Positions 29,488 through 38,400 of a stretch of 64,000 bases of DNA are shown here, piece after piece (within the stretch, counting starts at the first letter, position 1; the number at the start of each line of letters is the position of its first letter). The stretch is from JAGOBP01 sp046328575 (lineage in GTDB: Bacteria > Chloroflexota > Anaerolineae > Fen-1058). Location: positions 62,001-126,000 of the forward strand of contig JAXLWI010000002.1 of assembly GCA_046328575.1 (NCBI GenBank), written 5' to 3'. Position numbers and translations under genes: made by a program. The notes beneath the pieces were generated by a model. The model had not been told where the DNA came from, made no database searches, and saw nothing but the letters and a program-made list of their open reading frames with translations.

Positions 29488-32142
29488 CTAAATCAAGTGC
29501 AACTCGCGCGCGCGGGCGACGGCCTGTGTGCGACTGCGCACGTTGAGTTTGCCGTAGAGGTTGTTGATATGGGTTTTGACGGTGCTAGCCGCGACGACTA
29601 ACTGCGCGGCGATTTCGGCATTGGATAGACCAGCGGCGATCAGGCGGAGGACAACCAACTCCCGATCGCTCAGCGGCTCGATCAAGGCCGATTGTTCCGG
29701 CACGGCCTCCGCGGCTCCGCTGGCCGCGATCAACTGCCGCGCATAATCGGAACGTGGGGCAATCTGATGGAGCAGCGCTAACAGCGGCGTGCCCGCGTCG
29801 AGGAACGTCCGCACATAGTGTGACGGCTCTGCCAACGTTAACGCGCGTGCTAGATTTGCCTCGGCTTGAACTGTCAACCCCTGCGCGGCACACGCCAACG
29901 CTTTGAGCATCAACAATTCGATGAGGTGACCGATTTGGCCTGCATTCTCCATCGAGTGGAGCAACGGATCGAGTACGTCTATCGCGCGCGCCGCTTGCCC
30001 CTGTGCGATCAACACGCGCGCCCACGTGGCGTCTTCGATAGGACGCAAAAACGGCAGCGCAGTCTCGGCCCGCCGGATTTCATAGGCTTGCGCCCAGCGG
30101 TGCGCCGTGTCCAACTGATTTTGCCTTAGCCACAACCGCGCCTGATAAGCCCGGGCGATGTTCAATGTGGATGGCGCGACGACGTGTTGATTCAGCGCGG
30201 GTTCGATCTCGGCGAGGATGCCGCGCACTCCAGCTTCGTCGCCCTGCGAGAGTTTGACGTGCGCCAGATGGATCAGCCCGACCAGCACCATATCGGCGCT
30301 GGCCCAACTGCGGCCCAGCTCAAGGCAGCGGCTCAACTGCTGCGCCGCGCCGCCCAGATCGTTCCACTCATACAATAGTTGGCCGTAGCTGGCATACGCG
30401 ATGTTGATGACGGGCGAGGGCTGGCTTTGGCTGGCTGCTGGCTGAAGCACAGTGCGATACATGGCGGCAGCGGCGGACAGCTGGCCTTGCAGAAACTTAA
30501 TGTCGGCCAGTTGAATCGTCGCCATCAGGCGAATGAAAGTCTGATCAGACGCTTCGCTGAGCGCGATGGCTTGAGTGTAGGCTTGTTCGGCGGCGGCCAC
30601 TTCGCCGCGTGTGTCATGTGCCAGTCCCAGATTCAACAACACCATGCCGCGCACAAAGACCTCACGCGCGGGAATTTGCTGGAGGGCCGTGTGCGCTGCT
30701 TCGATGGCGTGATCGATCTCGCCGCGCATGATGCTGATCAGCGTATGGGCCGCTTCGATCTCGCCGCGCGTTTCCACTTGCTCAGGCTGTATCAGCTGGA
30801 GCGCGGCATGGACGCATTCTTCGGCAGCGACGTGTTGACCGGTGATCAACAGCGCCCACGCCTGAATCGCCAGCAGACGCGGCCGAGTTTGAATCGCGGC
30901 TTGGGGCAGGGCTTCGAACCAGCCTAGCAACGTGCGCGTATCGCCGTGGATGAATACCGCGTCGTGAGCCGTGTGCTCGATCAGATCGGCGGCGCGTTCC
31001 AGGTTGTGCGCCTGCAGCGCGTGATGAATTGCTTCGAGCAGCAGGTGCTGGCCTTCATACCAGCGACTGGCGCGACGATGCCCTTCGGCGACGTCGTCCG
31101 TTGCGGCTGAGTGGCTCAATCGGCTGCGTAGAAATTCCGCAAAGATGGAGTGATAGCGATACCACGTGCGGTGTTGATCGAGCGGCACGATAAACAGATT
31201 CGCCTGCTCCAACTGTTCGAGCGTGCTTTGGCCATGGCTCTGGCCGGTGACTGCGTCACACAACGCGCCCGTGAAGCGATCGAGGATTGCAGTGCGCAGC
31301 AGAAACTGTTGGATGTCTTCCGGCTGTTGCTGCAGCACCTCATCGACGAGGTAGTCCAGAATGTAGCGATTGCTGCCGGTAAAAGAGGCGATAAAACTGG
31401 CGGCATCGGTACGGGCTTGCAGCGAGACGGCTGCTAATTGCAAGCCTGCGATCCAACCTTCGACCCGCGCTGCCAACAGCGAAACCTGATCGGGCGTTAA
31501 GCCCAACGCCATTACGCGATTGACGAAGGCGGCCGTTTCGTCGGGCGTGAAACGCAGATCGGCTGCGCGCAGTTCAAACACCCGATCGGACGCGCGCCAC
31601 TTGGCGAGCGGGAGCGGCGGATCCGATCGAGTGGCGATGACCAAGCGGACGTGCGGTGGCACGTGGTTGATCAAGAATGCTACCGCCGTATGAATCAGCA
31701 CTGACGTGATCGCTTGGTAGTCGTCGAGTACGAGCACGATCGGCTTGGGGCACGCGGCGAGATCGTTGAGAAGCGACGTGAGGATGACTTCAAACGGATA
31801 GGTGGCATCGGAACCGAGCGGCGTTTGCAGGACCGCCGCCGCCGTTTGACCCAGCGCCGTATCGACTGTTTGCAGCGCGGCGATCACGTAGCCGAAGAAG
31901 CGATGGCGGTCGTTGTCGCGTTCGTCGAGCGACACCCACGCCCAGTGCGGGTGATTGGGCTGCGAGGCGATCCATTCGCTGAGCAGGGTGGTCTTACCAA
32001 AGCCCGCCGGCGCGGAGAGCAAGATCAATCGCCGATCGCGCTGCACCTGAGCGGCCAACTTTTCCACGAGGCGCGGCCGCGCTACCAACTGCGAGCGCGG
32101 CGCAGGGATGTAGAATTTGGTCGCTAACAGAGGAACCTGCAT
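29488..32142 (-). CDS. MalT-type LuxR family ATP-dependent transcriptional regulator
   Basis: 884 residues, intact. The STAND-type NTPase domain has Walker A LLSAPAGFGKTTL (about 42-54) and Walker B PIVLVLDDYQA (about 133-143), then RLVIATRSDPPLPLAKWRA and WIAGLQLAAVSL, all hallmarks of MalT-like proteins. The central 400 residues are helical TPR-type repeats that would bind the inducer. The C-terminus is a LuxR helix-turn-helix: LSDRELVVLRLIAAGLSNAE and VKTHINNLYGKLNVRSR. Members activate promoters when bound to ATP and a small ligand. No obvious target sits next to it except the small membrane protein 16 bases upstream in the same direction. Inducer unknown. Confidence 0.9.
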   Translation of the reverse strand: MQVPLLATKFYIPAPRSQLVARPRLVEKLAAQVQRDRRLILLSAPAGFGKTTLLSEWIASQPNHPHWAWVSLDERDNDRHRFFGYVIAALQTVDTALGQTAAAVLQTPLGSDATYPFEVILTSLLNDLAACPKPIVLVLDDYQAITSVLIHTAVAFLINHVPPHVRLVIATRSDPPLPLAKWRASDRVFELRAADLRFTPDETAAFVNRVMALGLTPDQVSLLAARVEGWIAGLQLAAVSLQARTDAASFIASFTGSNRYILDYLVDEVLQQQPEDIQQFLLRTAILDRFTGALCDAVTGQSHGQSTLEQLEQANLFIVPLDQHRTWYRYHSIFAEFLRSRLSHSAATDDVAEGHRRASRWYEGQHLLLEAIHHALQAHNLERAADLIEHTAHDAVFIHGDTRTLLGWFEALPQAAIQTRPRLLAIQAWALLITGQHVAAEECVHAALQLIQPEQVETRGEIEAAHTLISIMRGEIDHAIEAAHTALQQIPAREVFVRGMVLLNLGLAHDTRGEVAAAEQAYTQAIALSEASDQTFIRLMATIQLADIKFLQGQLSAAAAMYRTVLQPAASQSQPSPVINIAYASYGQLLYEWNDLGGAAQQLSRCLELGRSWASADMVLVGLIHLAHVKLSQGDEAGVRGILAEIEPALNQHVVAPSTLNIARAYQARLWLRQNQLDTAHRWAQAYEIRRAETALPFLRPIEDATWARVLIAQGQAARAIDVLDPLLHSMENAGQIGHLIELLMLKALACAAQGLTVQAEANLARALTLAEPSHYVRTFLDAGTPLLALLHQIAPRSDYARQLIAASGAAEAVPEQSALIEPLSDRELVVLRLIAAGLSNAEIAAQLVVAASTVKTHINNLYGKLNVRSRTQAVARARELHLI

Positions 32143-32158
32143 GCTCAGATTAGGGAAA

Positions 32159-32668
32159 CTATCGAGGCGTTGAGCGAGCCGAGCGGACGATGAACAACAC
32201 GCCGAGGGCGATCAGCACCAGCGGGCCGACTGCGCCAAAGGCCTGACTGCCGGCTAACATCGCGATGAGGCTGAAAACTGCGCCGCTGCCCAATGCAATC
32301 CACAAGCCAGTGGTTACAATTGTATTGGCCCAACTGCCCGCGCGCGCGGCTAAAATCAACCCTATCCCTACGAAGGCCGGAATCAGCGCCCACATATACG
32401 CCCATGAATCCCAGTCATTGGTGAGCGTGTTGTACGTAAAGATCGCGCCGAGGCCGATGAGAATCGTGCCCGGAATAAACAGCGCGGCCAGTGCGGCGCG
32501 CGCTTCGGGCAACAGCACAATCGGGACGTAGAAGGCTCCGCCGATGATGAAGAAGATCAGCGGCCAGACGCGGCCAAAATCGACGCCGAAGACGTTGACG
32601 ATGAGCAGCAAGACGCCCACTCCGATCAAGATGGCGGCGGCGGTGGTGGGCGTACGTTGAGTGCTCAT
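32159..32668 (-). CDS. Small integral membrane protein, unrecognised (DUF5668/LiaF-TM-like)
   Basis: 169 residues with five or six membrane helices and almost no soluble part. The N-terminal pair of helices (AAILIGVGVLLLIVNV and VWPLIFFIIGGAFYVPIVLL) resembles the small LiaF-type/DUF5668 membrane modules of envelope-stress systems. That assignment is tentative. It precedes the MalT-like regulator by 16 bases and is likely in one transcript with it. Intact frame. Confidence 0.7.
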   Translation of the reverse strand: MSTQRTPTTAAAILIGVGVLLLIVNVFGVDFGRVWPLIFFIIGGAFYVPIVLLPEARAALAALFIPGTILIGLGAIFTYNTLTNDWDSWAYMWALIPAFVGIGLILAARAGSWANTIVTTGLWIALGSGAVFSLIAMLAGSQAFGAVGPLVLIALGVLFIVRSARSTPR

Positions 32669-32732
32669 CGGGTTTCACCTCAGTCCGAAGGATAGCATAG
32701 AAATCGCTTCTGTGCATCTCCGCGCCGAACGT

Positions 32733-32741
32733 TGGTATAAT
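32733..32741 (+). promoter_or_regulatory. Extended -10 element directly before the HAD gene
   Basis: TGGTATAAT is an exact extended -10 box. It ends six bases before the ATG at 32748, so transcription would begin at or next to the start codon. No good -35 box is present, as usual for extended -10 promoters. The gene also lacks a ribosome-binding site, which fits a leaderless mRNA. Confidence 0.6.
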
Positions 32742-32747
32742 GCACGC

Positions 32748-33500
32748 ATGACGATCAAAGGTGTGATTTTTGACTTAGGCAGCACATTGATTGAGTTTCG
32801 CGGCGACTGGCAGGCCGTGTTCAAAGGCCAAACGGCTACGGTGCTGGCGTATCTGCGTGAGCGCGGCCTCGCTTTGCCGCTTGATTTTGCCGCGCGTTAT
32901 GAGGCGTTAATCGATCAGTTCTACACCCGTGGCCAGCAGGATTGGATCGAGTTTACGGCGGAATACACGCTGCAACACGCGCTGGCAGACGTCGGCCTGC
33001 CCGATCAGCCCGAGGCGACGATCAAGGGCGCGTTGGCAGCGGGCTTTGCCGCCGGCGAGAAATTGTGGGTGCCGTTTGCCGATGTGTACGACACGTTGGA
33101 TGTGCTCAAAGCGCATGGCTACAAACTCGGCATCATCTCCAATGCGCGCGATGCGGCGAATGTGGAACGGCTAATCGATCAAGCGCGGTTGCGGCCGTGG
33201 TTCAACCCGATCGTGATCTCGGCGAACGTGGGTGTACGTAAGCCTAATCCGCGTATTTTCAAGATTGTGCTGGCTGAATGGCAACTCAAGCCCGCTGAAG
33301 TGGTGATGGTCGGCGACATGCTAGGCGCGGATGTCCTCGGCGCGCATAATGCCAGTCTGCGCGGCATCTGGGCGACGATGCAGGCCGAACGCGGCGCGAA
33401 TGACGCGCATAGCGAGACGATCATACCAGACGGCGTGATCAAGAATTTATCGGAGTTGCCAGAACTGTTGAAGAAGTTGGATAGTGAGATAGTGCGATAG
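32748..33500 (+). CDS. HAD-superfamily hydrolase-like protein
   Basis: About 250 residues, intact. Motif I reads VIFDLGSTLIEF: the nucleophilic Asp is present, but the second Asp of the usual DxD is Gly, as in some non-phosphatase HAD members. Motif II is LGIISNARD, motif III lies around VRKPNPRIF with its Lys, and motif IV is MVGDMLGADVLGA. The helical cap domain lies at about residues 20-95. Start at the ATG at 32748, because the longer frame runs through the promoter. Substrate unknown; phosphatase, dehalogenase or phosphonatase-like activity is possible. Confidence 0.85.
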   Translation: MTIKGVIFDLGSTLIEFRGDWQAVFKGQTATVLAYLRERGLALPLDFAARYEALIDQFYTRGQQDWIEFTAEYTLQHALADVGLPDQPEATIKGALAAGFAAGEKLWVPFADVYDTLDVLKAHGYKLGIISNARDAANVERLIDQARLRPWFNPIVISANVGVRKPNPRIFKIVLAEWQLKPAEVVMVGDMLGADVLGAHNASLRGIWATMQAERGANDAHSETIIPDGVIKNLSELPELLKKLDSEIVR

Positions 33501-33609
33501 TTGGGTCGTCACGCAGCCTGATCGTCGAATAGTTGTTTTACGCTCAAATTGCAGCGAATTTACAGCGCGTTTACATCACCGACTTACACTGAGCGTTACG
33601 CAGTCCGTG

Positions 33610-33655
33610 TCACACGTTTGTCATTGGTCATTGAACATTGCTCATTATTAATTGC
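33610..33655. repeat. Degenerate GTCATTG/CTCATTA heptamers
   Basis: Runs such as TTGTCATTGGTCATTG and GCTCATTATTAATTG fill the space immediately before the kinase start at 33658. The kinase has no clear ribosome-binding site, possibly because this repeat occupies its leader. Confidence 0.55.
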
Positions 33656-33657
33656 CC

Positions 33658-35124
33658 ATGTCTCTGCGCACGCGCTTGCTCCTCTCTTATTTCCTCGTGA
33701 TCGTGACGTGCATCGCCGTGATCGCGGTGGCACTGCTGATTTTGCTGCGTGAAGCGCCCACCCAACGGCGGCTGGTGACAGCCCGCCTAACCATCGAAGC
33801 GGCTGTCGTGCAGCGCTTGCTGCGCGTGCCATTGCAAAACGGCGTCACGCCTGAACAGCTCATGCGCCGCATTCAAAACAGCGGCGCTAATCTCAACGGC
33901 CGCATCTTCTTGATCGACGACCAGAGCGGTGCGATTCTAGCCGATAGCGACAATCAATTGACGGGGCGCAATCTCTTCCAACTTGGAACGGTCGATCGCC
34001 TGAACAATACCGTGCTGGGCGAGTTTCAACTCGACGGCGTGCGATGGTTGTGGTCGTCGCGGCAGGGGCTCGATCGGACGATCAACACACCGGAAGTCGT
34101 GGCCGCCGCCGAATATGATCCCACGCCTTCGTTGAACGATCCGATTTTCCGCGAACTTTTGCAGCCGATGTTGATCGCCGGTCTGTTGGCGCTGATCATC
34201 TCGATCGGTTTGGCGTTCCTCATTACTCGATCGGTCACTCGACCTATGCAGCACGTCGCGCAGGCCGCACAAAAGATCGCGGCTGGTGACTTCAATCAAA
34301 CCGTACCGGTGGAAGGTTCCGTCGAAGTCAAGGACGTGGCCGAGAACTTCAATCAGATGGCGCAGAAGGTCCGTGACACGCAGCAAAGCCAGCGCGATCT
34401 ACTGGCTAACGTCACGCACGAATTGAAGACGCCGCTGACCAGCATTCAGGGCTTTGCCCAAGCTATTAGAGATGGCGCAGCCAGCGAACCCGAAGCGATC
34501 AAGCGCAGTGCGTCCATCATCTACGACGAAGCCACGCGCATGAATCGCATGGTGGGCGAACTGCTCGATCTGGCCCGCATCGAAAGTGGCCAGATCGTCA
34601 TGCGGCGTGAACCAACGCAGATGTCTCCAGTGCTGCACAGTGTAATCGAAAAAATGGCACTGCGCGCCAAAGAAAATAACCTCAACTTGATCAACGACGT
34701 GCCGCTCGATTTGCCGACGATTACGGGCGATGGTGATCGTTTAGCGCAGGTCTTCGGCAACTTGATTGACAACGCCATCAAGCACACACCCGCGGGCGGC
34801 AAGATCACAGTGGCCGCGCGCGTATTGAGCGGCTCGTCGGTGGTGAAGAAGGGTAAGCCGTGGCCGGGCGGCATCGAGATCAGCGTGGCTGATACCGGGC
34901 ATGGCATCCCGCAAGAAGATTTGTCCCGCATTTTCGAGCGCTTCTATCAAGTAGATAAATCACGCGCGCGGGCGCGCTCGGGCGGCAGCAGTCTGGGGCT
35001 GGGTTTGTCCATCGTGAAAGAGATCGTCACCGCGCACGGTGGATCGATCCACGCTGAAAGCGTCGTCGGCCTCGGCACGCGCTTCGTCGTCGTGTTGCCG
35101 ATCGAGCGAGGGAAAGTTGCTTGA
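33658..35124 (+). CDS. HAMP-domain sensor histidine kinase, orphan
   Basis: 488 residues, intact. Membrane helix 1 is LLLSYFLVIVTCIAVIAVALLI split by no stop; an external sensing region of about 140 residues follows (RIFLIDDQSGAILADSD), then helix 2 (LLALIISIGLAFLI), and a HAMP linker SVTRPMQHVAQAAQKIAAGD. The HisKA box is LLANVTHELKTPLTSIQGFA with His254. The ATPase domain has NLIDNAIKHTPAGG, VADTGHGI and LGLGLSIVKEIV. The architecture is that of PhoR/ResE-type kinases, which normally pair with an OmpR-type regulator. None is present on either side. The ATG at 33658 was chosen over a TTG six bases upstream. Its stop codon overlaps the -35 box of the metH promoter. Confidence 0.9.
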   Translation: MSLRTRLLLSYFLVIVTCIAVIAVALLILLREAPTQRRLVTARLTIEAAVVQRLLRVPLQNGVTPEQLMRRIQNSGANLNGRIFLIDDQSGAILADSDNQLTGRNLFQLGTVDRLNNTVLGEFQLDGVRWLWSSRQGLDRTINTPEVVAAAEYDPTPSLNDPIFRELLQPMLIAGLLALIISIGLAFLITRSVTRPMQHVAQAAQKIAAGDFNQTVPVEGSVEVKDVAENFNQMAQKVRDTQQSQRDLLANVTHELKTPLTSIQGFAQAIRDGAASEPEAIKRSASIIYDEATRMNRMVGELLDLARIESGQIVMRREPTQMSPVLHSVIEKMALRAKENNLNLINDVPLDLPTITGDGDRLAQVFGNLIDNAIKHTPAGGKITVAARVLSGSSVVKKGKPWPGGIEISVADTGHGIPQEDLSRIFERFYQVDKSRARARSGGSSLGLGLSIVKEIVTAHGGSIHAESVVGLGTRFVVVLPIERGKVA

Positions 35125-35149
35125 CGCTCGTTGATCGGGCGGTTATAAT
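35121..35149 (+). promoter_or_regulatory. Sigma70-type promoter of the methionine operon
   Basis: TTGACG, exactly 17 bases, TATAAT. One mismatch from the full consensus, ideal spacing, and 60 bases upstream of the SAM-I aptamer. The predicted start of transcription is near 35156. The -35 box overlaps the stop codon of the upstream kinase gene. Confidence 0.8.
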
Positions 35150-35208
35150 CTCATCACTCAGTCTTGCAGCCAAGACAACACATCACTTGAACACAATTCA
35201 ATATACGC

Positions 35209-35369
35209 TCATCCAGAGAGGCGGAGGGACCGGCCCGATGAAGCCTCGGCAACCAGTTGGATGTTGGGCGTTAGCAGTTGGAAGTTAGAGGCGCGCCTCC
35301 AATCTCCAGCCACCAGCCTCCAATCTCCAAACCCGGTGCCAAATCCGGCAGAGTCATCTGGAAGATGAG
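35209..35369 (+). promoter_or_regulatory. SAM-I riboswitch (S box) controlling metH
   Basis: The conserved S-box core is unmistakable: P1 strand CTCATC at 35209, AGAGAGGCGGAGGGAC, CGGCCCGATGAAGCC, CGGCAACC, then GGTGCCAAATCC, GCAGA and the closing P1 strand GATGAG at 35364-35369. It would bind S-adenosylmethionine and favour the terminator that follows, switching off methionine synthesis when SAM is plentiful. The segment between CGGCAACC and GGTGCC (the P3 arm) is unusually long, about 80 bases, because it contains a block of heptamer-like repeats that can fold as an extended hairpin. Confidence 0.93.
35264..35331. repeat. Heptamer-type repeat block inside the riboswitch P3 arm
   Basis: Imperfect repeats of TTGGAAG/TTAGAGG on the left and CTCCAAT/CTCCAGC on the right of a central GAGGCGCGCCTC palindrome. 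The two halves are roughly inverted, so they extend the P3 stem instead of breaking the aptamer. The words are the same class as those inside metH at 38.2 kb. Confidence 0.7.
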
Positions 35370-35388
35370 GACTAGTCCGATTGTTTTG

Positions 35389-35416
35389 ACGCCTCTTCAA
35401 CAGAAGGGGCGTTTTT
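35389..35416 (+). terminator. Intrinsic terminator of the SAM-I riboswitch
   Basis: Nine-bp stem ACGCCTCTT/AAGGGGCGT with a six-base loop, followed by TTTTT. This is the expression platform of the riboswitch. Between it and metH there are 70 bases holding another degenerate repeat (GATGAGTAACG and related words). Confidence 0.85.
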
Positions 35417-35488
35417 CGTGATGAGTAACGCGTGACGGGTGAAGCCCTTGCTCGTCACTGATTACTCGTCAAATCAGGAGAATTTACT

Positions 35489-38400
35489 TTGAAAATCATG
35501 CCACACACCAATCGCCGCTATCTCGATGCGCTAGCCGATCACGTCGTGGTGTTTGACGGCGCGATGGGCACCAGCGTCCAGGCGTGCAATCTGCGTCCGA
35601 TCGATTTCGGCGGCGAAACGCTCAACGGCTGCAATGACTATCTGGTGATCACCAAACCCGATGTCGTTGAATCGATTCACGCTTCGTTTCTCGCGGTCGG
35701 CGCGGAAGCGATCGAGACGGACACCTTCCGATCGAATCGCTTGACCATGCGCGAATACGGCTTGCAAGATCGCATCATCGAGATCAACTGCGCGGCGGCT
35801 TCGCTGGCACGGCGTGTAGCCGATCGGTTTGAGCGTGAAACCGGCGTCCCGCGTTTTGTCGCGGGTTCGATCGGCCCATCGGGCATGTTGCCGTCTACGA
35901 ATGATCCCGCTTTAAGCAACATCAGTTTTCAAGAGTTAGTGGATGTCTTTCGCGAACAAGCCGTGGGTTTGATTCAAGGCGGCGCGGACTTGCTATTGAT
36001 CGAAACGCAGCAAGACATCCTCGAAACGAAGGCGGCGGTGCATGGCGCGTGGCGCGCGTTTGAAGAGACGGGCGTGCGCATCCCCGTGCAGACGCAGATC
36101 ACGTTGGATACGTCCGGTCGCATGTTGCTGGGCACGGATATTGCAGCGGCACTCTCGACGCTGGAATCGCTGCCGATTGTGGACGTGATCGGCCTCAACT
36201 GTTCGACCGGACCCGATTACATGCGCGAACCGGTGCGCTACTTGTGCGCGCATTCGCGCAAGCCGATTTCTGTGATCCCGAACGCAGGCCTGCCCCTCAA
36301 CGTCGATGGTGTGGCGGTGTATCCGATGAAGCCCGTGCCGCTGAGCGAAACGCTGGCCGAGTTTGTGACTGAACTCGGCGTGAATGCAGTGGGCGGTTGC
36401 TGCGGTACGGTGCCTGAGCACATTCGCGAGATTGTCGATCGGGTGCGCGGCTTGAAGCCGAAAGTGCGCGAGATTGAATACGCGCCGCTGGTCTCGTCGG
36501 CGATGCGCGCCACACCGTTGATTCAAGACCCTGCGCCGTTGATCGTGGGCGAGCGCGTGAATTCGCAGGGCAGCAAGAAAATCAAAAAATTGCTGCTGGC
36601 CGATGATTATGACGGCATCCTCGCGGTGGCGCGTGATCAAGTGGAGGGCGGCGCACACGTGCTGGATATTTGTGTCGCATTGACGGAACGCGCGGATGAA
36701 GCGACGCAGATGCACACGTTGGTCAAGAAATTGCAGATGAGCGTCGAGACGCCGCTGATGATCGATTCGACCGAAGCGGATGTTTTGAAGACTGCGCTGG
36801 AGATGAATCCGGGCCGCGCCATCATCAACTCGATCAACCTTGAAAATGGGCGCAAACGCTGTGATGCAGTATTGCCGCTGGCCGTGGGGCATGGTGCGGC
36901 CGTCATCGCGTTGACCATCGATGAGAAGGGCATGGCTAAGACGGCCGATGCGAAGTTGGACGTGGCGAAGCGCATCTACGACATCGCGGTAAACGAGTAT
37001 GGCCTATCACCGGATTCATTGATCTACGATACGTTGACCTTTACGCTGGCAACCGGCGCGGCGGATATGGCCGATTCGGCCATCGAGACGATGGAGGGCA
37101 TTCGCCAGATCAAGGCCGCTCTACCGGGTGTGCTCACATCGTTGGGCGTGAGCAATGTTTCGTTCGGACTGAATCCCGCCGCGCGGGCAGCCATCAACAG
37201 CGTTTTCTTGCATCGCTGTGTGCAGGCCGGTCTGGATATGGCGTTGGTGCATCCCAAGGACATCACGCCGTATGCGGAGATCGATCCGCAGGTGCGTGAA
37301 CTCTGCGACGATCTGATCCTCAATCGCACGTCCGATGCGCTGGCGAAACTGATCGCGCATTTTGAAAACGTCAAAGTGGATGCGAGCAAACCCGTTGAAG
37401 ATCCGACAGAGGGCTTGAGCGTCGAACAGAAGATTCACTGGATGATCGTGCATCGCAAGAAGGACGGCATCGAGCCGTTAATCGATGCGTCGATTACGGC
37501 GCACGGCGCTACGGCCAACGATGGCGCAGTGTGGACACTGAACAATGTGTTGCTGCCCGCGATGAAAGAAGTCGGCGATAAGTTTGGCGCGGGCGAGTTA
37601 ATTTTGCCGTTCGTGCTGCAAAGCGCCGAGGTGATGAAGAAAGCCGTGGCGCATCTGGAAAAATCGCTCGATCGAAAAGAAGGCACGACCAAGGGCAAAG
37701 TGGTGTTGGCGACGGTGTATGGCGACGTGCACGACATCGGCAAGAGCCTGGTCAATACGATTCTGAGCAACAACGGTTACACCGTCTTCGATCTGGGTAA
37801 GCAAGTGCCCGCTAACGTCATCATCGATAAAGCCGTTGAGGTCGGCGCAACCGCGATCGGGTTGAGTGCGCTGCTCGTATCCACCTCGAAGCAGATGCCG
37901 CTGATCGTGAATGAGTTGCAGCGGCGCGGCTTGCACATCCCCGTGATGATCGGCGGCGCGGCGATCAATCGGCGCTTTGGGCGGCGCATCCTTTTCACCG
38001 AATCAAACGTGCCTTACGATGCGGGCGTGTTTTATTGCAAGGACGCATTCGAAGGCCTCGACACGATGGAGAAGTTGATCGATCCGAGTGAGCGCGGCGA
38101 TCTGATCGGGCGCATCATTGCGGAGGCAGAAGCCGAGGTCGGCCACCAGCCATCAGCCATCAGCCATCAGCCATCGGCGACTCGGCGTCCAACTTCTAGT
38201 CTCCAACCGCTAACTTCAAGGGACATTCCAACTCCGCCCTTCTGGGGCAGCCGCGTCATCCGTGAGATGCCGCTGGAGATGATCTTCCAACATCTCGACG
38301 TGGACGAGTTGTATCGTCTGCAATGGGGCGCGAAGAACACGCACGGCGACGAGTGGGTCAAACTCAAGGCCGAGTTTGATGCGCGGCTCGATCGGATGAA

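Noticed and set aside
35993..36892. A 299-codon open frame on the minus strand opposite metH, rich in His and Arg
   Set aside because: It is the shadow of a GC-rich gene in the complementary frame. metH is complete with all catalytic motifs, and the antisense product shows no domain or ribosome-binding site.
38141..38190. CATCAGC tandem copies as a CRISPR array
   Set aside because: Units are seven bases without spacers, translate in frame within metH, and no cas genes are present.
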